Assembly (NCBI GenBank): GCA_029255685.2
Contig: CM055317.2
Coordinates: 71,909,460-71,973,459 of the forward strand
Length of the DNA: 64,000 nucleotides
Source of the DNA: Silene conica
Lineage: Eukaryota > Streptophyta > Magnoliopsida > Caryophyllales > Caryophyllaceae
Direction of reading: 5' to 3'
Position numbers and translations under genes: made by a program. Shown in pieces: positions 38,661-49,626 of the stretch. The notes under the pieces were generated by a model. The model was not told the DNA's origin. It ran no database searches and saw only the letters and a program-made list of their open reading frames with translations. How positions within the stretch are numbered: the stretch's first letter is position 1; each line of letters starts with the position of its first letter.

Positions 38661-38689
38661 GGCAATTGTATAGAAATTAAATTAGATGT

Positions 38690-40180
38690 TGAAAAGCAAT
38701 CTTACCGTATTTATGGTTATTAAAGAATTAGTTTTGCTCCCTTTGTAATTCTGCATTATGTTCAGCAGATAGAGGCCATTATCAATTTGTGAGGATTTCA
38801 GATTTGATTTTGGGATAAACACTTCTGGAATCGTCATTGAAGCAATACTTGTCACTGCTAGCAACTTTGATTGAAGGAGGTTGATGAGCCTGTGTTGCTG
38901 TATGAACAAAAGAGTAATTACAAAGAGCAATTAGTAAGGTAATGGAGTAAGAACGAGTCCAAAAATAGGTAAAATAGATGTACCGTATGTTTTAAAAAAA
39001 GAAGTATAATCAACAGGTGTGTCTTTCATAGCATGGATGACTTGGCATTTGCAAGATTCCGGTCTCAGATCAAAACAAAACAAGAACGGTGGGCATTCGG
39101 GAGAGATGATTGGAGTCAAAATCTGGAAGACAACAGATAAAAATGCAATGAATAAAAAAGACAAGTCCACCTTAAAGCTTGAATATAATAAGACCAAATA
39201 TAAAAAAAAACTTACTAATTGGGTAGCAGCAACATCAACATTGTCGAGACACTGGAACAAAAATCGAATCATGTGTGAGTAATGATTATAAATGCACACC
39301 ATGTAAAATGGGATTATAGAAAAGAGGTAGAGAGACTAACACTGTGTGTGGAGTGTGGCACAAATAAACGACAAGCAGAATCTCGTGATCTCAAGCTCTC
39401 ACTACTGTTTAGAAACTCACACCAAACATCTATCACAGCAGAAGATACTTGATCACTTTCAGACAAACTCGTCAATTGCTTCCTTGTCAATTTCTGAGTT
39501 TGACTTTTGAAAAGAATGTCACTGGAAACAGTCATTAAAAGCATAGGTCACACCCTCAAATGGTATTAAATATACGATCAAAATTAAAAAAGAAGGGTAT
39601 TTTGATGTTTAGTAAGTTTGACCAAACTGTGAAACTAAAAGCTTAATTTGTGAAACTGCATGCTTATTCTGTGAAACAGGAAGCACATATTCTGAAACTG
39701 TGAAACTGTGAAACTAGATGCTTAACTTGTGAAACAATAACCTTATTATGTGACACTAGAAGCTTACTTTGTGAAACTAGCAGCTTATTCTGTGAAACTG
39801 AAGGACATACTGTGAAACTGTGAAACTAGATGCTTAACATGTGAAACTAGAAACTTATCCTGTGAAACCAGAAGCTTATTCTGTGAAACAAGAAGTTTAC
39901 ATTGTGAAACCCAAACTATTAAATTTCACAGAATAAGCGCTTAGTTTCACAACATAAGCTTGTAGTTTCACTGAATAAGGGCTTAGTTTCACAGAATAAG
40001 GGCTGTGAAACAAGAAGCTTATTCTGTGAAACTAGAAGCTTATTAAGTGAAACTGGAAGGCTATATTGTGAAACATGTTAATAAAACAGGCTGAAATATT
40101 AAAATACAAGGTTTGAAAATTCATAAAATAAGTCAATACCTTTCACATGAATCCAAAAAGATGAAATCCAATACAGGCTT
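38690..40180 (-). other. ULP domain 1 of element B, degenerate
   Basis: The exons follow the ULP order, but the expected catalytic His region reads ECPPFLFCFDL, the Asp region reads CQVIHAM, and the Cys position reads QIDNGLYLL (Asn codon 38778-38780). All three catalytic positions look replaced, so it is a pseudo-protease at best. The alignment was made by eye. Confidence 0.6.
39600..40100. repeat. B-word array in ULP gene intron
   Basis: About twenty units. The left part runs TGTGAAACT..; a few units at 39915-40005 are inverted. Confidence 0.85.
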
Positions 40181-40793
40181 CTCCGCTTGAGTAAAACCCT
40201 TAAGAATATTCATGTTTCTTTGCAAATACGGAGATCGATAGACCTCTGATGGAACTATGGCCCTCTTCACCTTTGGATTGACAGGTGAATGACTTTCACC
40301 TTTGGATCGACGCTTGTAAACATTCGGAGTATCTCCTACGTCAATGACCACTTTATCACTGCTCCCTACCACAGGATGATCCTCTACCACTGGTGTGGAC
40401 ATAGAAGGTTGTCCAGGTCCTTCAGCATGAACATATGATGTTGAAGGTTCAGGCTGATTAGGTTGAACACAAGATGTTGAACGATCGGGTTCGGCTTCAT
40501 CACAACATGTTGAATGTTCAAGTTGAGGTTCATCTTCAGCTTCACGTTCATGTTCAGGTTCACGTTCAGGTTCAGGTTCAGGTTCAGGTTCAGGTTCAGG
40601 TTCAGGTTCACGTTCAGGTTCAAGTTCAGGTTCACGTTCAGGTTGAGAGGGTGGAGATAAAAAGTGGTCATCATCTGGAAAGAGCCTAAAGCTTGGCATT
40701 TCTGGTTTTGCTGGTGAACAATGTGGCTGTATTGGCTGAAAGGAGTCACCCATTATGTCCAATGCCGCCAACAGTTCAGCTTCAGACCACCCA
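40133..40793 (-). CDS. Glu/Pro repeat exon entering ULP domain 1
   Basis: Directly continues the frame cut by the MITE (YGWSEAELLAALDIMG). It holds a PEREPEPEPE-type repeat encoded by a GGTTCA-based hexamer (40530-40650) and a Ser/Pro-rich stretch. It ends with the start of the ULP domain (AEKPVLDFIFLDSCER), which corresponds to LKKQVIDYCFLDDY in element A. Confidence 0.65.
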
Positions 40794-40802
40794 TAAAAAT
40801 TA

Positions 40803-41165
40803 GGATTAATTGATAAGAATACTCTGAACTATGGCTGTCCTGCTCAAAATACTCCAAACTTTATTTTAACTAACAATATAACCAACTAATGTCATCATTT
40901 GCTTTGAATAGAATTATTTGTTTTGTTAAGTTGTTGTAGCATGTTTTAATGCTGTGATTAGATAAATAGATTAACATAAAAGTAAAAAGAGAAAGACGGG
41001 TTAAAGAAAGGGTTAGAAATTTCTTCACTTAATTAGCATGTAACATGTCATATATTATAATAAAAGCGAATGAGAGCATTAGTTGGTTATATTGGTAGTT
41101 GAAATAGAGTTTGGAGTATTTTGAGCAGGACACCCATAGTTCAGAGTATTGTTATCAATTAATCC
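40803..41165. mobile_element. Mutator-type MITE in the ULP gene
   Basis: 363 bp with terminal inverted repeats of about 88 bp that are nearly identical, starting GGATTAATTGATAA. It is flanked by a perfect 9-bp duplication TAAAAATTA (40794-40802 and 41166-41174), the Mutator target size. It is non-coding. Confidence 0.92.
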
Positions 41166-42535
41166 TAAAAATTATCCACATCCTCATGAACATTCTCACT
41201 AATACCATCCACAATCGCCTTCTCATTATCATCAATCTCCCCACTATCATTATGTGCTGTCTCAACATTCTGCTCATTATTTTCTGTCTCAACATTCTCC
41301 TCATTCTGCTCATTATTATCTTGTTGAGACAACCTAAATCCATCTGCAATACCATCAACAGCTGCAACTAGTTTAGAAACTGTTGCTGACGAAGGTAATT
41401 TGACGGAAGCTTGACTGACAAGACATTTGTAGTTCATGAAAGCATGAGCCATTACTTTTGCTGATTTCACAAGATTAGTAACAAGCTTCACATCACTGCT
41501 ATCTTCAGAAATGCCAGGCTTTCCAGTTTCTCCTTCATGTTTGGGTTGTTCAGATTTTCCAGATTCTTCTTGTTCAGATTTTTGTGCTTGTTTGGCTGTT
41601 GCAAACTCAATAGCAAGCAAAGGTTCATGCTGCTCACGTCTGGCAATTGGAGGCTCAGCATAACCCCTGCCGAAAGTTCTCTCCTTGGAAGTTGGGTCAT
41701 TCAATTCCTCCTTAATTCTCTTGGATATAGCATCTTTTGTCCAAGTCGATAACGTAGGAAATTGACGACTCACAATGCGGGATTTAAAGACACAACGGTC
41801 TAGATAAATGAAGAGCAACACAATAATCGGTCCACCAAACCAATTCTCTTTCACCTGTTTAACCCCAAACTCTTCCTTTTGCCAAGACTGAACTTGGTCA
41901 GCCAATTTCTTTTTTATAAAGTTGCACCAGTTGAAACTGGAGATCAACTCAATATTCACCAGACTTTTTAGCACTTTCAAACTGACCTTGTTCCCTACAA
42001 CACCGCCTAAAAGAGCAGAGAAAATATAAACGATGAAGTTGCGTTTGAAATCATCTCCTCCATCTCTTTGTGTAGTGAACTTTTGCAGAACATGTTTGAC
42101 GTCAATGGAACCAACGCCATATTGTTTAGTGAACTTCCCCAAAGTAGATAAATAAAGGGGGCACTTATCTCCATTTATTGCTTCAACAACAACATTGAGA
42201 CCCATTGGCAATCCAAGAGATAGATGTATATCCTCCTCTAAAATTGGAAGCTTCCCACCCAACAAACATCCTTTTATTGGGTTATAATTTGAAACTAGCC
42301 AATATGCTAAGTTTCCTGGAAGAACATCCGTTTTAAGAAGTAAAAGACCCCCAAACCCCATTTCTTTGATAGCTTCAATCTGATGTTCTGAGGGTGGACT
42401 ATGGATAAAGTTGTAAAGCCCAGCAGGAGACATCCGGGTCCTCAATGACGGCAATCGCTCTTTATAGTTTCGTTTCTTTTTTGCAGCAGGTTCAACTATT
42501 TCACTAGTAGAAGATGGATGTTCCGATCGCTTCAT
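41165..42535 (-). CDS. N-terminal part of B ULP gene (PMD-like)
   Basis: About 456 residues to a stop formed by the MITE edge and its target duplication. The PMD-like region covers residues ~40-260 (IHSPPSEHQIEAIKEMGFGG, GKLPILEED, DGGDDFKRNF, ISSFNWCNF), followed by an acidic Asn/Glu-rich tail. In-frame sequence upstream of 42535 translates repeat words (FCETR), so the Met at 42535 was preferred. PMD-like regions commonly precede ULP domains in plant transposon proteins; their own role is unknown. Confidence 0.7.
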   Translation of the reverse strand: MKRSEHPSSTSEIVEPAAKKKRNYKERLPSLRTRMSPAGLYNFIHSPPSEHQIEAIKEMGFGGLLLLKTDVLPGNLAYWLVSNYNPIKGCLLGGKLPILEEDIHLSLGLPMGLNVVVEAINGDKCPLYLSTLGKFTKQYGVGSIDVKHVLQKFTTQRDGGDDFKRNFIVYIFSALLGGVVGNKVSLKVLKSLVNIELISSFNWCNFIKKKLADQVQSWQKEEFGVKQVKENWFGGPIIVLLFIYLDRCVFKSRIVSRQFPTLSTWTKDAISKRIKEELNDPTSKERTFGRGYAEPPIARREQHEPLLAIEFATAKQAQKSEQEESGKSEQPKHEGETGKPGISEDSSDVKLVTNLVKSAKVMAHAFMNYKCLVSQASVKLPSSATVSKLVAAVDGIADGFRLSQQDNNEQNEENVETENNEQNVETAHNDSGEIDDNEKAIVDGISENVHEDVDNF

Positions 42536-42579
42536 ATTAGCTTGCTTCCTGTTATGCATAAATGGTAGAATACACGAAT

Positions 42580-43300
42580 TAAGAAAATAAGTTTCACAGA
42601 AGAAGGATCTAGTTTCACAAAATAAGCTTCTAGTTTCACAGAAAAAGGAAAATAAACTTAAACTGTGAAACAAGAAGCTTACATTGTGAAACTAGAAGCT
42701 TATTCTGTGAATCTCAGGTAAAAAGTAAATACAAACGAATTAAGAAAATAAGTTTCACAGAAGAAGGATCTAGTTTCACAAAATAAGTTTCTAGTTTCAC
42801 AGAAGAAGGATCTAGTTTCACAAAATAAGTTTCTAGTTTCACAGAAAAAGTATCTAGTTTCACAAAATAAGCTTCTAGTTTCACATAAAAAGGAAAATAA
42901 ACTTAAACTGTGAAACAAAAAGTACATTGTGAAACCCAGACTCTTAAGACACAGAATAAGGGCTGAGATTCACACAATAAGTTTGTAGTTTCACAGAAGA
43001 AATTTTGACATTCACAGAATAAAGAAAAATAACATAAAACTGTGAAACAAGAACCTTAACTTGTGAAACACAAACTCTTAGATTCACAGATTAACAGAAG
43101 AAGACCTGACATTCACAGAGTAAGTTTTCTTACATTGTGAAACCTAGGGTCATAAATTGTGAAACTAGAAGCTTAACTTGTGAAACTAGAAGCTTACAAT
43201 GTGAAACCCAAACTCTTACATTCACAGAATAAAGGGCTTAGTTTCACAAAATAAGCTTCTAGTTTCACAGAATAAGAGCTGACATTCATAGAATAGCTCT
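42580..43300. repeat. B-word array between ULP gene and F-box gene 1
   Basis: The units are mostly in TAAGCTTCTAGTTTCACA orientation, i.e. sense for the minus-strand genes, with some inverted units. Confidence 0.85.
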
Positions 43301-43472
43301 TAGATTCGGATGATTCACAAAATAAAAAGGAAAAGAAACTTGATTAATTAAAAAGATCATTCATACATATCTAGATAATTACACAATAGTCTGGCTCATT
43401 CATTTAGGCCAGCCAGTACATGCACAAATTCAAGCACTTAAAATTCAGAGAAAAAAAAGGACACATCAAATT

Positions 43473-44087
43473 TCAGTACTCCAAATTTGCTAAGTCAGCA
43501 GGAGATGGCGTTGATGCTGTCATCCGATATAACTCGTAGTATGCGAAGGTATCTAGTAGGCTATACACTTCTGGTCGTGCTTTCAAAGACTTTACGAAAT
43601 TAATAACTGTTGTCATTTCATCAGCTGTAAGGTCGCGAAGGTGTTCTTGTTGGAATGGATTTTTCAGTTGACTGAAATACAAGAGAGTCTCAATTTCCTT
43701 TGATGATTCCTGGAAACACTTGCACCTTTTGTAAATGATTTTGCCACCCCTACGAATACTACGAATAATACGGACACCATTGATGTCGTTTTTGCGCAGG
43801 GTAAGACAATATGCGCTCTGAATGAATGGCGCACGTGGATGAATAAGAAAATACTGACACCATCTTTTGCAAACCATTCCCATGTTTGCTTTATCGTCAT
43901 TGCTAAGTCGCTGAAATATGGAGTCAACTAAGTCTTCATTGGTGAAAACGGAATATAATGGTGCTTGGTTACGATTGCTAGTGAAGTTCATGTCCGCTAA
44001 TGGATGTTTTTTGGAGTTAACGAAATCCTCTAAATCTGCTGCAACTTCATTGACTACCCACCCCTTGCACCAACCGTCAATAACCAT
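43473..44087 (-). CDS. F-box-like protein 1 of element B
   Basis: 204 residues from MVIDGWCKGW. Residues ~45-80 fit the F-box pattern (TNEDLVDSIFQRL, then MVCKRWCQYFL). A conserved C-terminal core follows (NDINGVRIIR, IIYKRCKCF, EHLRDLT). It is the most diverged of three tandem paralogs. F-box proteins recruit substrates to SCF ubiquitin ligases through SKP1; that role is inferred from the motif only. The start was chosen because all three paralogs share WCK(G/R)WVVN just after a Met. No interruption is seen. Confidence 0.62.
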   Translation of the reverse strand: MVIDGWCKGWVVNEVAADLEDFVNSKKHPLADMNFTSNRNQAPLYSVFTNEDLVDSIFQRLSNDDKANMGMVCKRWCQYFLIHPRAPFIQSAYCLTLRKNDINGVRIIRSIRRGGKIIYKRCKCFQESSKEIETLLYFSQLKNPFQQEHLRDLTADEMTTVINFVKSLKARPEVYSLLDTFAYYELYRMTASTPSPADLANLEY

Positions 44088-44341
44088 TTTTTGATAAATA
44101 GGAACTGGAAATGAAAGCAGTACACAAACAACACAGCACATCAATATCACATGAAATTTTAGAAATGTAGGAAAACAAGAAGCTATGGGCTTAGTTTCAC
44201 AAGCTAAGCTTCTAGTTTCACATAATAAGGTATTAATTTCACAGCCTAAGCTTCTAGTTTCACAGAATAACGAAAATAACATTGAAACGAGAAGCTTACA
44301 TTGTGAAACCCAAACCCTCATATTTCACAACATAAGCTTCT

Positions 44342-46861
44342 TGTAACAATTTGTGTTTTAAAGTGCTTTATTAGCTTTAAGGTTATATTATGTCACCTTC
44401 TTTGTGTTCGTTAAATGCTTTATTGATCAGTTGTGTTGACTTTGGGATGGTGAACTTCGGGGACGAAGTTCATTTTAAGGAGGGAAGACTGTAATAACTC
44501 GTATTTTGTTGTTAATATGTTGTGTTTTATTTTAATTCTAAGTTCTTATTTTGGCACGTAGGGATAGTTTTTGGACGTAGTACTCGATAATTAATTGATC
44601 GCATAAGGTGTTTTATATTTTTGTGAAGTTAGTCAAGTGTCGAGTATGAGTCGTAGTTATCAAACCGGGTTTTAAAAGCTTTTGGGGAACCTCGAGGTGT
44701 GTGCCAAGTAGGACAGCCCATCTCGAAATCAGAAGCAAGCCCATACCCATATATCAGAATTTTTTTCATAAACCCTTGTGTGCAGCCTTATAAAACACTC
44801 CCAAAACCCTAACCCTAATCTAGTCGACACCTGCCTATCACACACATCTTACAGCAGCCGCCACAGAGAGTAGTGAGGGAGGTTTACACGGTGGTCTAGG
44901 GTGGTCTAAGGGTGGTAGTTTCGCGCAGGAAAAGAGGTACACACACACGCACCCTTCGTTCTTCTCTGTTGTCGTTTGTTTTATGGCTTTTGTACACTTA
45001 TGTAGTCATGCTTAAAGTTTCTGATCTTCACGTATTATGAATCTAGGAGGTGTAGTACTCGTTTTCAAATCTTTGTTGTGTCTTCTTTGGCTGCTTAGGA
45101 CCTCCGTCGACGGCCGTTTAGTTGTTGGTGTCAGAACAGTAAGTTAATTTTCAGAACAGTACGTTTTATGTGGGTTGTTTTCGTGCCTTCTTGAGTCTTC
45201 ATAGGTACCCGTTTTAGAGGTTTGTTAGAGCAGTTTATATGGGGGTATGCAGGGCTGTCGTAGGGTGGTTCTTGTGGTGGTCCTTAGTCGTGTACCAGGT
45301 TTTTAAAGTGAGGTTCGTTTTAATGGTTGCAGCGTGAAACAGGGAGTTGTTTTGGGTAGGCTTAGTATATTGTCGTGTAAGTGGTGGTGTTTGCGGTGTC
45401 AGCAACCACTAGCTTCGTCCCTGGAACCACCGTGGCTCAAGGGAGAGCCTGGTGGTGTCATGGGTGAAGGCGGTGGTCGCGTTTGGTGGCAGAAGGGGCG
45501 TGTATATGGGTGGTTTGGTCACGGTATGGTTCTGTTCGCGTTTCCCTGTTCGCGTGTTCCTGTCGTGCTTTACTATTGTTTGCGTGGGGGCTGTTACTTA
45601 AGCTACTATTGTTTAATTAGTAAGATGTTAGTATTAAAACCATTAATATTATTATTGATATAGTAAGAGTTCAAATTTTATTAGCTTTGTTATTTATATT
45701 GTTATTGATACTATAATTTATTTTAATGTTAGTAATGGTGTGAGTATGTCAAAAGTTAGCAAAATGTGGCTTTTGTCTTTGTATGCTATATTTAGTAAGT
45801 ACTAATTTTAGTAAGTCCATAATTAGTAAGTCTTTATATAGTGAGTTATTTGGGTAATAATCGATATGTATATTTAGTTAATAATTTTTGGTACGTGTAC
45901 GAACATGCTGATATGTACTTAGTCGCGAGAAGCTATAAGTAAATTAATTATGAGTGAGTGATTTAGTAATGTTGGATGTATGAATAGAATTTAATATTAA
46001 GTAATGTTTTTAGGAACTGAATTTGAAGTGGAATATTTCTAGACGGTGACTTCTATTCGCAGACTTGCTACTTCCAGGTAGGATACACTGACCTTATAAT
46101 CTATGATGTGTTATGAATGGATTTTGGATTGTGTGTTATGGATGCTGAGTATGATTGATATGAGAATGATATTGGTTGGATTAGATTATTATTATTGGCA
46201 TGAGCATTTCATTATTTAATGGTATGATTGATTAAGAGTATTGTTGCATTCATGAGCATGGCATATGCATTGGTTACTGAGAAAGATGTGAATCAGGTGT
46301 TGATCTGATATAAAGCCCAGGGTGGTTCTGCAGACCAGGCCTGGTGTCTTATCAGCTGTTGAGCTGGTGTTCGGTGACGACCGATTATAGTCTGCCGGGA
46401 GGTTCGGTATGGCTGGGTGTTTCGGGTTTGAGATTGTGATTGAGATTGAGATTGAGCTCGAGCATATCATTGCATTTGCATATCATAATTGTTGCATTAT
46501 TTATTATTGTGTTATCCTACTCAACCGCGAGGTTGACAGTGTATTCGTGTACACCTACGATGATCCGGAATGGGGAGTAGATTCTACAGGTCAGAGACAG
46601 TTGGCTTAGGAGCTTGGGCAAGGAGAGAGACATGGCTTGGACCTACTTAGAATTAGATCACATACATAGATGTTATCAGTTGTACTTTATTTCTTGCGTA
46701 ATAGTTGTAATATTAAAAGTTTTAATTTAATCAGTTTTTATATAAAGTACTTTGGTTTGTTTTACTTTGTTATTCACTACCTCGGACATTCCGAGATGGT
46801 AACAACTCTATTTATTTGAGAATGTCTTGTTAAAGGCTCTTAAATAAATGGGGGTGTTACA
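44342..46861 (+). repeat. 5' LTR of the young element
   Basis: TGTAACAATTTG..GGGTGTTACA. A second PPT-like tract followed by TGTAATAACTC lies inside it at 44458-44500. A TATA box (44790) precedes a leader-like AAACCCTAACCCTAA region. Open frames of up to 109 codons are repeated exactly in the other LTR and look like chance. Confidence 0.95.
44790..44796 (+). promoter_or_regulatory. LTR TATA box
   Basis: TATAAAA, followed within 30 nt by telobox-like AACCCTAA. The same box occurs in the 3' LTR near 50075. Confidence 0.5.
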
Positions 46862-46864
46862 AAG

Positions 46865-46876
46865 TGGTATCAGAGC
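46865..46876 (+). other. Primer-binding site, initiator Met tRNA
   Basis: TGGTATCAGAGC, the usual plant iMet-tRNA-complementary PBS, lies 3 nt after the 5' LTR. Confidence 0.95.
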
Positions 46877-49609
46877 GAACGATCCTCAGGCCTAAACAAA
46901 TGAATAATAATGAATATAGGAAGAGTCTAATAAATGAACACCAGGCTAGTAACTGTTAGGAGCCCCAGGATTGGGATGAGTTAGGGGCCCCCTCAAACCA
47001 AGCCACTGGCCCTTTCAGTCTAACCTGGTAACCCTGAGTGATGCAGAGAGTGGGTAGTAACAAGATAAAAGATCAGACCTTGCCTATATTGCCTATATTG
47101 TACTAACAGTTTTGCAGGAGCGGAATGAGGTAAGTAATGATGTGATATATGGTTAATGATGTACAATGAAAGAATATGCTTGACATTGGCATGCTGAATT
47201 ATTGGAATAGTTGAGTGACATTTTAGTGTATGGATGGCATGAGTTGTGAATTATGAACTATATGATGATATGCATGCGGTTTTATGATCCCTAAACCCTT
47301 AGGTAGAGATATAGTATAATGATGTTTGTGATGAGTTGATGATAGAAGCACCATAAGCAATAGCTACCTAGGAGGTTAGAGGTAGGAGAGATATGACCAT
47401 GATTGACTGGAATGGTTAATAGAGCCAGCCAGGCAATGTTGTTATAGGATGCGGAATCAAGTTAAGTCCTGTGTGTAAAGCTAGTAGACCGAAACGGATG
47501 TCGTGTCTATTGATAATAGTTTTGTTTCTATTCTGAGTGTGTATATACTCTTATCTAAATGCCTTATTCTTTGCAAGAATTTACTGTTTGGCTTATTAGG
47601 CAAAATAGTTCGGATTTTGAGATTTAAGATTGTTATTATTTTACTAATTGCCGTAGCAATCCATGTCTAGTGATATGCAGAATGTGTTGCCCTAAGTCAT
47701 GAATGTTATATAGTTATGTGTTGAAAATTTTATGCCGAATTTACGTCTAATTATATACATTTAATTTGGTTCTAATGTTAGTATTCAATAAGTGGCACCT
47801 TAGTGATTTCTAGGATATATTTTCGTGTTTAATAAGTTGTGATTGTTACGATGGTAGAAACTAATGCATTGTGTATATATACATGATTATTGAGTTATTT
47901 AGTTGATTTTATTGTCGGTTTCACAATCTTTACCATTTTCTAGATGGCAATTTCATGTTAATATGGTGCAATGTAATATCAATGCTTCAAATGATATGTC
48001 CACATGTTTTAGAGAAGGAATGATTGTGTTTAAATGTGGTAATGTGAAACAATTTTTAACGAACCAAAATTGTATAAATTTTCAGAATGTTACCTTGTTT
48101 GTACGGGTTGTCATTTAAAAATGTGTTCCATATATGTATATGAAAATTTTATGTATGATAAGTTTCTCGGTTAGCTCCCCAATGCTTTTTGTTTCATGTT
48201 AATAGGAATTATATTTTGAGAGAAATAAATATTTTGTCGACAATGGTCAGATTGTTACTGCATAGTTATGTTTGACACAGGTTTTTGAAAAAGAAACCAT
48301 TTAAAACGTGTTTATTGTTTATGCATAATTCCAACTCCACTGTTTAGAATGTTCATTCATGTTTTCAAAATGATAAGCCACGTAAAAGCTTAATGAGTCG
48401 TTATTTAGTAGTGTTTTTTTGCAAATTGCCCAGATTTCTGTCTAATTGCTGTAAAGTTTCTGTTCGGACCAATTGAGTCGTAAAATTTGTTATAAATAAC
48501 TCCCTTAAGTTTTGCATTTTATTCTCTTTCCTATAATTAGTTATTTCATAATATTTTCTAAAGACTAATATCTCACAAAATGTCTGAGCGGTTACTTATT
48601 TATGATTTTTGAAAGTTGCTGCATGATGTTTGATTGTTGAAATTGTGAATTATGTAGTTTTCGTATAAAAGTTTAACCAAACATGAATCATGCGATATAG
48701 CCATGTAATACTCTGAGGTGTCTTTAGTAACATGAAAAGCAGGCATATGATATGAATAAAGACCTTATTATATAATAATATAACCTTAAGTATTTTGGTG
48801 ACTTTTACATAAAGTCAGTTTCATTTATATCGACACTAATGTTATGCCACAAGGCAAAATGCATATTGTTATGTTCAAATCTGATCACAATATATTGAGG
48901 TAGTAATTTGGTTGACATGTGAATTGTGGGAATGCTAGTTTGTTTTGATCTGTAACTTGTAAAATCGTCTGTGATTCCTGTTTATAAACTGCCATTAATT
49001 ACAATTTTATCGTTTTGAAAGTTCAAAATGTTTTCAAGGTGATAATCCATGATAAAATTGATGTTTGATAATTATGGTAATTACTTTGCAACATAACAGA
49101 ATCTGTAGCTATATGTTGATGAAATTTTGCTGACCACGAAATTGTTCCACATGTGATATAAATCTCTTATGTTACAAGTTATATTCATCACTAGTTTCAT
49201 GATAAATGAGGTAAATGTGTTAATTTGGTGTCAAATTTTCAAGGGTAGATAAGTGTTAGTTGCCTTGACTTTATTGCATAGCATGAAGTTGACGAGTATG
49301 CTTTGTTGCTTTAAAAGTCGAATACTAGATGCCCTTATAGTGTAATTAACTTATCTGATGGTTTGTGCCTGTTGTTTCGATGATTGCTTGAGCAATGGAT
49401 GTGAAAATTTTATAATGGGTTACAGGGACGTAACCATGTTTTAAGGAGGATAGGATTGTAAAATCTTAACGATTTATGACATCGCTAATTGGTATGTCGT
49501 GATTGTTTGAAAATACTTGATTGTCGTGACTACTTCTGTTATGCATTGTTTTGTGATTCGTGAGGTATCCTTTAATTTATTTATGCGTTAAACTTTGGGG
49601 ACAAAGTTT

Positions 49610-49626
49610 TCTTAACGGGGGTAGAA
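49610..49626 (+). other. Polypurine-like tract of the young element
   Basis: AACGGGGGTAGAA lies directly before the 3' LTR. Confidence 0.65.

Larger units (their letters stand above)
36309..42535 (-). pseudogene. Element B PMD + dual-ULP gene, interrupted
   Basis: Read leftward. The likely start MKRSEHPSST is followed by a basic NLS-like KKKR and a plant-mobile-domain-like region (MGFGGLLLLK, LSLGLPMG). A Glu/Pro repeat exon, ULP domain 1, ULP domain 2 and a basic tail (PRKRARK, stop at 36309) follow through many small exons with visible GT/AG joins. A 363-bp MITE (40803-41165) puts a stop in the long exon; the reading frame on its two sides matches across it (..DVDNF, then YGWSEAEL). ULP-like proteases cleave SUMO-family conjugates. 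As it stands the gene yields only the N-terminal part unless the MITE is removed or bypassed. Confidence 0.75.
46862..49626 (+). other. Interior of the young element, no genes
   Basis: 2.77 kb of AT-rich sequence between PBS and PPT. The longest open frame is about 70 codons and has no recognisable motif. No gag, protease, RT or integrase motif was found in any frame, as in LARD-like elements. Confidence 0.75.

Noticed and set aside
40384..40749. Asn/Leu repeat frame opposite the Glu/Pro repeat
   Set aside because: Shadow of the GGTTCA hexamer repeat in another frame of the ULP gene exon.
42536..42927. Frames translating as repeated FCETRSL
   Set aside because: These are B-word repeat translations, not protein-coding sequence.
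44805..44820. Telomere repeat AACCCTAACCCTAA
   Set aside because: Only two units, placed just after a TATA box in an LTR; telobox-like leader motif, not telomeric DNA.
45334..45663. 109-codon open frame (also at 50619-50948)
   Set aside because: It lies wholly inside both copies of the young LTR, has no known motif, and is duplicated only because the LTR is.
46216..46470. Other short frames inside the LTRs (46409, 51501, 51694)
   Set aside because: Chance frames in LTR sequence, identical in the two copies.
47903..48118. 71-codon frame in the young element interior
   Set aside because: No gag or pol motif; length is expected by chance in AT-rich DNA.
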